Shown piece by piece: positions 12,851-25,703 of a stretch of DNA of 64,000 bases. The first letter of the stretch is position 1. Each line of letters begins with the position of its first letter. Made by a program: the position numbers and the translations under genes. Source of the DNA: Tillus elongatus (Eukaryota; Arthropoda; Insecta; Coleoptera; Cleridae). The stretch is taken from positions 58,252,468 through 58,316,467 of the forward strand of contig OZ023269.1 in assembly GCA_964006375.1 (NCBI GenBank), given 5' to 3'. Below the pieces are notes generated by a model, which was not told the DNA's origin, searched no databases, and saw only the letters and a program-made list of their open reading frames with translations.

Positions 12851-14110
12851 ATGTCTGATAGCGATATTGATAATTTAGAACATTTGGAATATAGATTAAG
12901 AAATATTAGTATTGGCGAAATTGATATTGTAGAACAACCCGATATAAATAATTCTAGAAAAAATTTAAATATGGCAAATCAATTCCAAGAGTTTTACCTT
13001 AAAGCAATCCCCGAATTTAACGGACAACCTGAAAATGTAGGGAACTTCTTAAAAGCTTGTGATCTAGTAATGAACCAATTCTATGATGCAGATAATCCAA
13101 ATTTATATCTTAACCATTTTCTATTAAATTACATTCAAACGAAACTAATTGCACAAGCCAGGTTAATTATTAACACTAAAATTATAAACACATGGGTAGA
13201 CTTAAGACGGGCAATTGTTGAGAACTTTACAGACCAGCGTGATGAAATCAGCTTACTAGGCGAATTATTGACACTGAAACAGAGACATAACGAGGATGCC
13301 TTAGCGTTCAGTAATCGTTGCAGACACATTGAACAATTACTCATCTCTAATTTAATATCTAATGAACGTAACGAGGGAATTTTAGTATTAAAACAAAACA
13401 TATACAGACAACAGACACTGAAAGCGTTTATCGGTGGATTAAAAAAACCCCTTGGTATGGTGGTCAGATCCACTCGACCAGACAGCATAGAACAAGCTTT
13501 AAAATTTATATTTTCCGAGGAAAATTATGAATATAGGGACAGATTATTACAACGGTCAAATTTCAACAATAATAACAATAACAGACACGACAAACAAGAA
13601 AAACCAGTTTTCCAAAGAAATACCCCAAATTTTAACAATATTCAATTTCAAAAACCCTTCCAACAACAAAATTATCGTGCACCTTTTAACTATAATTCAA
13701 ACAGACCCCAAATGTCTCACCCACAATTTCAGGGGAATCCTTCAAATCAATTCTCAATGAGAAGACCGACGTACAACCCTAATGACAATACTAGAAAATA
13801 TCCACAGGCTATGGATGTCGGCAGTAACAACACGAGACATACTAATTTCAGCCGACAACAACCCTCACAAAATAGACGAAACAATTTTCCTTCCAACAAT
13901 TTTCAAAAAAGACAAAATTTCATACCAGAAGAAGTAAACTATAACGAAACGAATAATTCTTTTCCTTTCAATGAATTAGAAAGAAGACAACATTTCTTAC
14001 CAGAAAAATTAAATTATGACGCAACATATAATGAACAATCACCCTCTGAATTATACGATGCACAGCATCAAAATTTTCCGATAGCAGGGAGCTCAAAAAC
14101 AGAACCGTAA
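12851..14110 (+). CDS. gag: Gag of the errantivirus-like element
   Basis: An open frame of 419 residues. It is the structural capsid protein in this family. From about residue 45 it has the capsid-like region (FNGQPENVGNFLKACD, then LGELLTLKQRHNEDALAF). After about residue 235 it changes to a long Asn/Gln/Arg/Pro-rich tail (many NNN, QRN and FQ blocks), taking the place of zinc knuckles, as is usual for this group. I chose the ATG at 12851 (MSDSDIDNLE) as the first in-frame ATG after the TA array; another at 12971 (MANQFQ) is a possible alternative. Its 3' end overlaps the pol frame by about 60 bases. It is uninterrupted. Confidence 0.85.
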   Translation: MSDSDIDNLEHLEYRLRNISIGEIDIVEQPDINNSRKNLNMANQFQEFYLKAIPEFNGQPENVGNFLKACDLVMNQFYDADNPNLYLNHFLLNYIQTKLIAQARLIINTKIINTWVDLRRAIVENFTDQRDEISLLGELLTLKQRHNEDALAFSNRCRHIEQLLISNLISNERNEGILVLKQNIYRQQTLKAFIGGLKKPLGMVVRSTRPDSIEQALKFIFSEENYEYRDRLLQRSNFNNNNNNRHDKQEKPVFQRNTPNFNNIQFQKPFQQQNYRAPFNYNSNRPQMSHPQFQGNPSNQFSMRRPTYNPNDNTRKYPQAMDVGSNNTRHTNFSRQQPSQNRRNNFPSNNFQKRQNFIPEEVNYNETNNSFPFNELERRQHFLPEKLNYDATYNEQSPSELYDAQHQNFPIAGSSKTEP

Positions 14111-15546
14111 TAGATATTAATAATTTTAACACAGTATCCCAATTACCCTACGTAATAATAAAAGAACTACCCGGAAAAATACTGCTCGACTCAGGTAGTA
14201 CTAAGAGCCTTTTAAACCCGTCCATAGCATATAACAACTTTTATAATAAGATTTACAATCACCCGTTTTTAATAAAAAGTGCGCATGGCTACTCCAGCCA
14301 TAATAATCGAGCCAAAATAATTTTAAACTCACTAACGGACAGTGAACAAGAGTTTTGCCTATTTGAATTTAACAAAAATTTCATAGCTCTTATTGGAATT
14401 GACTTTTTGATAAAAAATGAAGCGAACATTGATTTTAAAAACCAGAGACTCAATTTAAAAAATCGAAGCATTAAGATAAACTTCCCTTATACAAGGGATC
14501 ATGAAGACAAAATGGGTAGTAATAGTAGTAGCAATAACAATCGGATAAGTAGGATCATCAAAGCAAATGATGAAATGAATCACCTTAACGTAAGTAATAC
14601 AATAGACAGAGGCATTATTGCACTTGAACTCGACCTAGGAAAGCGTAATCAGCCATTAAATGATGACGATGGAAGGTTACAACGAGCAAATGACATAGGA
14701 GAAATGTTCACCCACAATAAAGGTAAACGGGATCAAGTTTCATTAAACACATATGAATATCGTCGAAATAAAAATGTGAGTGATACGAGGACGATACAAA
14801 AAGGTATAACGGATCAAATTCAAAATAAAGCGAATAGGATATTAAATAATTCTTACTATCACCAGAATTATAATAATAATTATACGGGGAGTGTACAAAA
14901 AAATATTGCAGATAAAATTAGGTTAGATTTCTTGCACAAGCCTCGACAAGAAGCGAGCAATGCAGACAGTATAATGAAATATGTATATTCAATGTGTAAA
15001 GAACATAATAAAATCGACCAACCCATTAAAATCGAAGAGTTCATCCCAAATACAAAAGCACCTTGTTACAGGGCGGTTATTCCGAACAAAATAAAATATA
15101 CAGGCACCACGCAAAATGATAAGTTAAGTAATAATTCAATTCAGGTACAGGACGACCATCGGCAAATAGGTACGGAACCAATTTCAGAAATAATAAAATC
15201 AGAAATCAATAACGAAAGGAAATTCTCACACAATAAGGTTTACAAGTCGGAAGTAAATCCCGTAAATATTGAAACTCAATCAAAATTAAATAATATAAAT
15301 AAACCAGAGACAATCATAAATATAAATGACAATGAAATTAACGACGCAATAGTTTTATATCACGAAAGTAAAAGAGATCACAGAAATGCAAAGGAGACAT
15401 ATTTAAAAAGGAAAACTAAATTTCTTTTTCCAAAAATGAAACAAAACATCAAAGCTTTTATGAGAGCTTGCCAATATTGCAACAACGAAAAAAATAACTC
15501 GTTCCAACTAAATAGATTAAACAAACAGTCCGATTATATCACCTAG
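14050..15546 (+). pseudogene. pol: Pol remnant: protease, open filler, integrase zinc-binding end
   Basis: This frame is minus one to gag and stays open for about 500 codons. The aspartic protease is clear near 14185 (KILLDSGSTKSLLNP, catalytic DSG) with ALIGIDFLI near 14390. Where reverse transcriptase and RNase H should follow there are roughly 270 residues with no RT motif, rich in Asn, Lys and Ile. Near 15345 the integrase HHCC zinc-binding region begins (YHESKRDH, then ACQYC near 15470), and the frame stops at TAG soon after, before the catalytic DDE core. The element therefore lost the core of pol while the junctions stayed open. I infer internal deletion and shuffling, possibly an old non-autonomous lineage. 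Confidence 0.75.
14071..14077 (+). promoter_or_regulatory. Possible minus-one frameshift heptamer between gag and pol
   Basis: A AAT TTT fits the X XXY YYZ rule in the gag frame (codons CAA AAT TTT). It lies inside the 14050-14110 overlap, where the pol frame is open after a TGA at 14047. I could not see a convincing downstream structure by eye. Confidence 0.4.
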
Positions 15547-15680
15547 CTAAGTCGAACCTAGATATTCGGATAATCGACAAACGAGACATGACGTAAGAAA
15601 CTGACTAATAAATCCATAATACTAAACGACAAAACTGACAAACAGACGATCACCAATTTACGTAATCTTCACCTGCAGGT

Positions 15681-17356
15681 TCATTCTCTTCACCAGAGTA
15701 AAACCACAATTAGAAGACCTAACGGACAATCCAGGCATACTGCCACGCAAACTGGGACAAGCCTTTTCAGAAAACGATAAATGGAGAATGATTCATATAC
15801 ATGACCTAAGACAACTATACGACGACTTTAACAGACTAAAAACTTACTTTGTAAAAATAATAAGCGTAATGAATGCAGAATACAAGTTAGAATACAAAAA
15901 TTTTATTTTAACAATCAATTTCACCATCAGCAATATTGATGACACATTTTATCGAATATTTCCAAGAACGATTAGGAACAAAAGAGGTATAATAAACGGA
16001 CTAGGATCGATATTCAAATCAATAACTGGGAACTTAGATGCAGATGACGGCGACAGAATATATAAAGCTCTTGAAATTTTGAGGAAAGATCAAAATCAAG
16101 TACATCAACTTTTTAGTTCACAGACATCCCTAATGATAGATGCTATAACAGAGTTCAATAAAACAATAGACAACCTGAACCATAACCAAGAAGCCATAGT
16201 GGCGAGAATAAACGATTTGGAATATACAATAGATAGTCTAAAAAGCGACCAACTAACAAATTTTCATAGAGTAAAACATTTGGAATTACTCACTCAAATC
16301 AGTTATTTGTTAAATAATGTACTAAACATGATATTAACAACAGAAAAAGTAATTACTTTTTCAAAATTGAACACGTATCATACGTCAATACTGAAACCAA
16401 AATTCATATCAAAAGAATTAGAAAATATTGAAAACCATATCTCAAAATCAAGATTAATAACAAAATCCGACATTTCACTTTACGAAAAAATATTTAACAT
16501 AAAAACCATTCAAATTGATTTTAAAATTATATTCCAAATAGATATACCCTTAGTAGACAAATCAGATTATATTTATTATCAATTGTATGCATTACCAGTC
16601 CCTAAAAATCCATATACCTTCAGAATGATTCTCCCTAGAACCAAGTACCTAATCCTTAGCAGCAAACACTACGCTTACAGAAACGAAAAGTGTAGGAATC
16701 TAAAAGACCAGACATACTTTTGTGAAAATGACAACCCGACAGCACTTAACGAAAACAACCCATGCGAAATTAAACTGATCAACTTCCAGAAACCGATAAA
16801 CAATTGCAAGCAAGAACTTGTCAAATTAACAAAAACAACAGTCTCTAAATATGGCAATACCCAATACATAATAGTGGCACCCGAAGAAACGAAAATCAAA
16901 CTTAGCTGCGAAGAAAATGAAGAAACCAAAATAATCAGCGGAACAAAACTGGCGACTTTGAAACCCAAATGCCAACTTATCATCAATAACGAAAGATTTA
17001 GTTCAGTACAAATGGCATCGGAAACACAACAATCGTTCAATCTCCCAAACATCGAATTGGTAACAAATAAAGCACCCATATTCCCAGACAAATTACCAGA
17101 ACTAAAATTAGAAAATGTCCAACTGCACGACTTGAACAATATCAAATCCCAGTTACAATCCATCAATGGCAAAATTCCAGGAACCATCGATTTGCCCATA
17201 TACCACCCTAGTGTATGGACAATTATACTATACCTTGTGATAATAATAACAATAATCACAATAACTTCAAGATACTTCTGGCAGAAATCAAAAACGAAAA
17301 CTGCTGACTCCAAACCAATTACTGGATTCCCGATTACTATTCGGAACGAACCATAG
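15681..17356 (+). CDS. env: Envelope (F-like) glycoprotein of the errantivirus-like element
   Basis: An open frame with a first in-frame ATG at 15788 (522 residues). The same frame is open upstream through a region resembling env N-termini of the group (DNPGI, then KLGQAFSENDKW). A pyrimidine-rich CTGCAG at about 15680 could be the env splice acceptor. Counting from 15788, a furin-type RNKR is at about 63-66, followed by a Gly-rich fusion-peptide-like segment and a long helical region. One transmembrane segment is near 477-497 (WTIILYLVIIITIITIT), with a short basic tail. In relatives this is a membrane fusion protein like the baculovirus F protein. No break is visible, although pol is lost. 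Confidence 0.8.
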
Positions 17357-17368
17357 GCTTCGTTCTCT

Positions 17369-17380
17369 AAAGGATGGAGG
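17369..17380 (+). promoter_or_regulatory. Polypurine tract
   Basis: AAAGGATGGAGG immediately precedes the 3' LTR: the expected plus-strand primer position. Confidence 0.8.
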
Positions 17381-17786
17381 AGATAACAATAGCCAACTCA
17401 TACAATGTATATAAGAAGTACAGATCCCGATTCAACACCCAAGGTCGCTGACGAATGGGTTAATTAAAAGCAGCGCAATTAGAAGAATAGACTATTCATA
17501 AATGGGTAAACAACTAGACCTTCAAATCAGCAACCAGCCACCTGCTAGGATCACCTTCAAGACTGCAACTTAGGTGGAAACCGCCTCTCGGTCCACGCCC
17601 CACCAGAGACTATATATGGAAGTTACCAGACCACGGAGGGACATTCCTACATTGTTATTGCTTGAGTCTCTTTTAAATTGTCATAATTTATATTTATCAT
17701 TTTTTATTATTATTCATAAGTATTTTATGTAACTATAATCAACAAATTCTTTTAAAAAGTCAAGTGTGTTAACAAGAAAGTTAACT
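17381..17786 (+). repeat. 3' LTR of the errantivirus-like element
   Basis: 406 bp, the same length as the 5' LTR, with three visible substitutions. One changes the candidate polyadenylation signal AATAAA to AACAAA near 17741. Confidence 0.93.
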
Positions 17787-18171
17787 AGCGTTACTTTTTA
17801 AGCCGTTATTTTTATAAATCCATAACTGGTTGTTACCGTTAGGGCTCGGTAACCGCTTAAAAATAGCTGACAGTTATATAACGACCCATCACTAGTATTT
17901 AACCGAAGTCATTGCAACTCGTGCTGTTCGCTGGCGCATTTACTGCGACGACGTCCTTGCTAGGAGCGTATATACAAATACAGTATGATGCATAATAAAT
18001 AATTATGTGTGTGAGCTTGCGAAATAAAAATTGTAATAATTAAATTAGTTTCAGAGTTTGAAATCTAATATTTGAAATACAAAAGGGATTTTAAATAATG
18101 CGGTTTAGGTATGTAGTCGTTATTTTAAGGGAAGCAATGCTTCCCTGGCTTCCATGAACCGCACGCCACTA

Positions 18172-18289
18172 TTCGACAGTAAAGCTCACTATATCCGTTC
18201 TTATAGAAAATACGAGGAAAAATTGTATACGTTAATTATAGGGTGTTTTGAGCTGCATCTTACAAATTTATTTTAATCATCACAGATGG
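18172..18289 (+). repeat. Dispersed repeat, continuation after the hAT element
   Basis: Resumes the copy cut at 8513. The text on either side of the MITE (a TTAATTATAGGG block, and TTATCGAACA after 18890) matches the reverse complement of 34020-34145, apart from divergence. Confidence 0.55.
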
Positions 18290-18297
18290 CCTATAAG

Positions 18298-18889
18298 TAG
18301 GGCTGCCAGATTTTAAAAAATAAAAAGCGGGAGGCAAAATTAGGTGCAAATTCTTCAAATAATAGGTCAACATTAACAGCAATTTTAAATTCTTCCGCAA
18401 TTTTTAGAAAATCATCCAATTTTAGGTTGCACCTTAAATCCATTGCTCTCAACTATTTAAATGTATTGCTGTCAGTAAAGTCATACCTAAAATAATGAGC
18501 TTCATGACAGAAAATGATTCCGAGATTAAATTGAAACTGAAACAAGTCTCGAATTTCAATATCTACTCACTATTTTTCTAGGTACTCTATGATTCTCTCG
18601 ATCAAAGAATTAGTGGCGATTGGTACCATATTTTATATAGAATGGGCAACATGACCTACGACAGCAGCGAGAGCGACACGTATCATTCGCGTTCGTACCG
18701 GTATGTTACCTTACCGGTACCGCTCGGTAACCACATTTTTTATACCTACCTGAATCATTTGTATATATAAATTTGATGAATTCGGAAGTATTCGGGAGAA
18801 TCGGGAGCTTTAAATGGAAATCGGGTGTATCTTGGCTTACTTTAAAAAGCGGAAAGGACAGTAAGAAATCGGGAGGTCTGGCAGCCCTA
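18298..18889. mobile_element. hAT-type MITE with TAGGGCTGCCAGA ends
   Basis: 592 bp with inverted ends TAGGGCTGCCAGA at both sides and an 8-bp duplication CCTATAAG (18290-18297 and 18890-18897). It has no coding frame. Inside, near 18700-18735, is a GGTACC-rich inverted text (ttaccggtaccgctcggtaa). The duplication length and TAGGG end point to hAT mobilisation. Confidence 0.88.
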
Positions 18890-18897
18890 CCTATAAG

Positions 18898-19500
18898 TCA
18901 TTGGTGATATCAATTTTTTTTTTATCGAACACATTGCATTTTTGCATTTTCCATCGAGTTATAATGCATGTTTGGAAGAAAAAATTTATAGTTTTCATAG
19001 TTTTTTAGTTACTTTTAACTGTTTTTACATTTTTGGCGCATATCAAAAATTTGATACGGCGTTTTTACCATTAGAAAGCAGATTCCATGAATATGACACG
19101 TTCAGAGATGCTTTTGTTTATATAATTTGTAAATTTTTGTACGTTTCCAAACAATAAAGTTATTTTGCTGAAATGTGGTACACTGTTTCTACTATATGGT
19201 TATACTGGTAACCAAATTTGATGCCTGCTTTCATTAAAAAAAGACATATTATGTAGTTATTAAAAACATTTTTATGAAAATTCACTACCATAACGCACTT
19301 GCTGCGTCTTGACTTTTTTGTATTAAAAACGTAGCGTGGGACACTGGCTGGGCCCCCTTAGAACTCCTGAGAGAAGTGAGGTTATTGCTGACATGTCCCC
19401 AGCATTCAGATGGCGGCAGTTTTGATATTTCTAGGGACATTTCAAGTAAATTTTATCCAATATGGCGACTGTTAGCATGAAAATAAGATCATTTTACTAT
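18898..19500 (+). repeat. Dispersed repeat, continuation
   Basis: Runs on from the interrupted copy. It includes the end block AAAATTCACTACCATAACGC near 19275-19310 and a stretch (about 19140-19260, CAATAAAGTTATTTTG) whose complement recurs at 33700-33830. The open frame at 18942-19157 is part of the repeat, with no recognised product. Confidence 0.55.
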
Positions 19501-19520
19501 TTTTGGCGACTAGAATTCAA

Positions 19521-20325
<805 letters not shown>

Positions 20326-20679
20326 TCTAAGGGCGCTGTCGCACTGTCGTCGTAACCATGTCTCTCTGCCCGCAGCAGTTCGTTTCATTTCGTTCTAGCT
20401 CTCGCACTTCATTAATTTGGCCGAATTTTCTAAAAAAAATGTCTCTTGGATTGCCTTTTGCCTCTTCCCAAATATGTGTCCTTCAAACATTATTGCCTAA
20501 TGGTATGTATAACAAATTTGTCCTTCTTCCTTTCAATGTCTTTCAGTAATTTTTTCCTTTTTCCTCTCACCTCTTCTAACACATTTTTATTTGGCTTTTT
20601 GTCGGCATACCTTGTTCTTGTCATGACTTTCCAATGCAATCCCGCTTTGTCTTCATTTTATAAAACACTGTTTTCTAAT

Positions 20680-20681
<2 letters not shown>
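20326..20681 (-). pseudogene. LINE ORF2 C-terminal tail (RTE/CR1-type), 5' truncated
   Basis: Minus-strand translation, with a few breaks, gives the conserved tail that follows the reverse transcriptase in many insect LINEs: TRTRYADKKP, EEVRGKRKKLLKDIERKKD, KFVIHTIR, then an end like MKRTAAGRETWLRRQ near 20340. It begins exactly at a (TA)n array, so the truncation point and the array coincide. It has no catalytic part. Confidence 0.65.

Positions 20682-20764
<83 letters not shown>
20682..20764. repeat. (TA)n array
   Basis: About 41 TA units at the 5' edge of the LINE tail. Confidence 0.95.
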
Positions 20765-20765
<1 letters not shown>

Positions 20766-21715
20766 GTAGTAGCGGCCGTTATTGTTAGTTTCCAAAATTT
20801 AAAGTCTCATTAAAGCGTATCGACCTCAGAAATGTGTGGGCATTGAAAAAAGCAAGTTCTTTGCTAAAACATGGTCTATATTTCGCACATTCTTTGGCAC
20901 TTAATCAAGGCCTCGAAAGAGTTACAGCTATGATATACAATCCATAGTTAACTTATAATTACCTACCGAAAGCTGAACAAAGTATAAGAAGTAGTCACCA
21001 AGGGAACACACAAAGAGAGTGAGATCTCACCGGTTTTGATACTCCACACACAACAAACACACAGGACACCAGTAGAAACCTTGGTTACATGGTCACATTA
21101 ATAAAACACGGTTAAAATTTAAAACTTGAAGCGAAAATTTTATGTAACACATGCGCTTATGACAACCTGTTGATTGACAGCTGACTTCTCTGTCCGTGAC
21201 ATACGTGACCGGAGTGCCCTTTAAAAGATGACAGACTAAAAATTCTCTGTTAGAAGGGCATATAATATGAAACCAAAGAAGGCAGATGGCTCTCAAACCA
21301 TTGACTCAAGAAAATTTCAACCCATTGACTGAAAACATTTACTTTTTCGGATTCTGTTTGATATATGTTTATATCTCAAAATAATTTGTCATATTTAGTT
21401 AAATTCAAAATACATTAACAATTGGGGTGAAAATATCGGCTATAACAAAAGAATTTTGGTTTGAAAGGTATTGTGAAAAGATGAAAATCAATGAAGAGTG
21501 AAGGCAAAGACTGGTTCATTAGATGGAATAAGTAGAAGGCAAACAAATTTGGTATGTCAAAATTAGAAGTCTGTTTCATTTGGATGGAGTTTTCAAGCAG
21601 TTTTTGGTAGAATTTTATTAAATTATGTAAATATACAGCACAAGCCTCAGGCTTATATTGTGCAGACATGTTGTACGAATTATGATAATAAGTAAATAAA
21701 TACATAAATCAAACT
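20765..21715. other. Unassigned sequence
   Basis: Nearly 1 kb with no gene or RNA I can support. Minus-strand frames at 21093-21296 and 21415-21705 have no recognised motif. Confidence 0.45.
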
Positions 21716-21719
21716 GAGG

Positions 21720-22210
21720 AAATTATAATTTTGGTAGATTTATTGTTATATCCGACTAACTGCCAGTAGAAAGATGCAATTTAAAAACAGTGTAAGCAAG
21801 ACTGTTTCATGCTGACATAGGGGACAGCGAGACAGCCTGAAGGGTAAGAGTAAGATGCATGTTCTGCCAATATAAAGCGTAAAACGAGAGTACTGGAGCC
21901 AACCTGAGGTGTATTGACCACCGAAGTGTATTTTTTATCATAAAGAGGCCATGGCCTAGCAAAAAGCGAACGAAAAGGGAAGATTAATTGTAGGGGTAGA
22001 TTCTTTATTGCTATATCCGCTCACCTGACAGTGGGTAGCTGCGTTAAATGGCAGAAAGTGCTACCAGTTGTCATCGTATAATGACTCAGAACGGCCTGAT
22101 GGACACGGAGAAACGGCATGGTGTATTTCAATTCGAATAAGAGTGAAAGCGGGAGTGTACAATGTGAGAAACATGTTTACATCATGGAGTTATATCACCA
22201 TCTAAACCCA
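21720..22210 (+). repeat. Degenerate tandem duplication, unit about 255 bp
   Basis: A block like GTAGATT(c)TTTATTG(c/t)TATATCCG followed by a CAGT and a gt-rich text occurs near 21732 and again near 21993. Both copies are followed by similar gc-richer text (ACAGCGAGACAGCCTGA near 21820; ACGGAGAAACGGCATGG near 22100). No coding role is evident. Confidence 0.4.
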
Positions 22211-22396
22211 GTCAAGAATCACAGAGCAGCCACACATCAGTAGGCTGTGTTTTCTTATCTATAGTAGAAAACTATTAGTAAAGTTATGAGTGTCAGATCT
22301 CGAACTTAGTGTCTTAAGTTCTTGAAAGTAACATATTTTTAGGATCTTCCTTTGTGTAATATTTTAGTGTTGTCAAAGTCGATAGCCTTTAATGAG

Positions 22397-22398
<2 letters not shown>

Positions 22399-22481
<83 letters not shown>
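22399..22481. repeat. (TA)n array
   Basis: About 41 TA units, flanked by GAGAT on the left and TCTCG on the right. Confidence 0.95.

Positions 22482-24619
<2,138 letters not shown>

Positions 24620-24683
<64 letters not shown>
24620..24683. repeat. (TA)n array at the left edge of the 8.4-kb transposon
   Basis: About 32 TA units, ending exactly where the inverted end TCGTCGTTG begins. Confidence 0.95.
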
Positions 24684-24686
<3 letters not shown>

Positions 24687-24703
24687 TCGTTGTTAGTGCA
24701 AAA

Positions 24704-24885
24704 CCTGCTATGTGCAAATTTTAGGAAAATGGAGCTTTTATTGCTTCTGGTGCAGAAATACCTGCTACGTGCACTGGAACTAACAGTTTCTACTTCCTGG
24801 TATACTTGAATATAAATACCTGCTATGTGTATCGAGTTTCGAAATAACTGCTATGTGCAAGGTACGCACATAGCTGATATTACTG
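24704..24885. repeat. Subterminal motif cluster of the TIR transposon
   Basis: The motif (A/C)CTGCTA(T/C)GTG is found near 24704, 24762, 24817 and 24848, and inverted (CACATAGCTG) near 24872. Related ATCTGCTATG and ATCTGCTGTG motifs lie near 32823 and 32852, and one in the right end near 33037. The spacing on the left is about 30-58 bp. Probable role: binding sites for the element's transposase. Confidence 0.7.
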
Positions 24886-25117
24886 ACATTTACCTTCGCG
24901 CCATTTGTGAGAGAACTGTCACTTGGCACATTGTTCCTTTGTGTTGTACGACGTGTTTCGCTTGTAATTGGAAGTTTTTTGTGGATTTTCAGTTGAAGCT
25001 GCTCCAAAACGTTACTAGTGAGGCGTTTACAAGAATGGTAAGTTTAAAATTATGATAAAATAATTTATAACTATTGGATGGAATTCGTAAAACTTATTCA
25101 TCATGATTTAACCTCTA

Positions 25118-25610
25118 CTTGGTTCCGCAACTAGGTGGCGGCACGTCCACCACTTACTGAGTATTTTAAGACTGGCTATACGATAGCCGTGTTACTTTTG
25201 GTGCATTTTTGCTGCAATTAGTATGCCGTACTGAAGAGCTCTAATGAGAGCGAAACCGGTCTACGGTTCTAATTGTTGCGAAAATGCATCGAGTCTTACA
25301 TTTGTCCCTATATTGGGGTATAAATGGGCCAGGGCTGACAATTTCCTAAATTGTTAGTTAGCTGTATCCAGTCTCTATTTTTTTAACACTTTGTGTTATT
25401 TGGAGCTGGCGTGACAGCATACTACTTGATTCCGCAACTAGGTGGCGGCACGTCCACCACTTACTGAGTATTTTAAGACTGGCTATACGATAGCCGTGTT
25501 ACTTTTGGTAGGCATTTTTGCTGCAATTAGTATGCCGTACTGAAGAGCTCTAATGAGAGCGAAACCGGTCTACGGTTCTAATTGTTGCGAAAATGCATCG
25601 AGTCTTACTC
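25118..25610 (+). repeat. Two tandem copies of the satellite-like repeat (unit about 306 bp)
   Basis: A 185-bp block that begins TTCCGCAACTAGGTGGCGGC, near 25118 and again near 25429, contains gctctaatgagagcgaaacc. The spacer between them carries GGGCCAGGGCTGACAATTT. It is the same family as 38156-38339 and 43557-45284. Confidence 0.85.
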
Positions 25611-25703
25611 ACTTTTCAATTTAAATGAATCTTGCTTTGTTATTGTTTAATGATAAAATTATCATTGCACAGATTATTATCATGAGGTTTCCATTTTTTC
25701 TAG

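Larger units (their letters stand above)
12198..17786 (+). mobile_element. Errantivirus-like LTR element (gag, protease, env), pol core deleted
   Basis: A 5.59-kb element with two 406-bp LTRs, flanked by the 4-bp duplication AGCG (12194-12197 and 17787-17790). The 5' LTR is followed by a tRNA-Ser-like primer site, the 3' LTR is preceded by a purine tract, and the order is gag, protease, integrase fragment, env. A gag-pol-env layout with a 4-bp duplication and an F-like env is that of insect errantiviruses (17.6/297/gypsy group). Reverse transcriptase, RNase H and the integrase catalytic core are absent, so it cannot move on its own. About three LTR differences suggest recent insertion. Confidence 0.93.
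10579..17894. mobile_element. hAT-type non-autonomous element nested in the first hAT
   Basis: The ends are TAGTGATGGG at 10579 and its complement CCCATCACTA ending at 17894. They are flanked by the perfect 8-bp duplication GTATTTAA (10571-10578 and 17895-17902). Excluding the errantivirus, it is about 1.7 kb and has no transposase frame, so it was probably moved in trans. Inside are GTTAAC-rich text near both ends, a (TA)n array, and a 35-bp direct repeat. Confidence 0.88.
8514..18171 (-). mobile_element. hAT transposon, outermost of a three-level nest
   Basis: The ends are CAGGGGCGTGCGGTGAC at 8514 and, reverse-complemented, TAGTGGCGTGCGGTTC ending at 18171. Both are flanked by the 8-bp direct repeat TTCGACAG (8506-8513 and 18172-18179). 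Eight-base target duplications, short inverted ends with the shared core GGCGTGCGGT, and a hAT transposase relic inside agree. Removing the nested element at 10571-17894 leaves an element of about 2.3 kb. A GGGAAGCAA block also recurs inverted just inside both ends. Confidence 0.9.

Noticed and set aside
14093..14101. CAAAAAC at the end of the errantivirus gag as the frameshift site
   Set aside because: It lacks one A for an A AAA AAC heptamer; A AAT TTT at 14071 fits the rule better.
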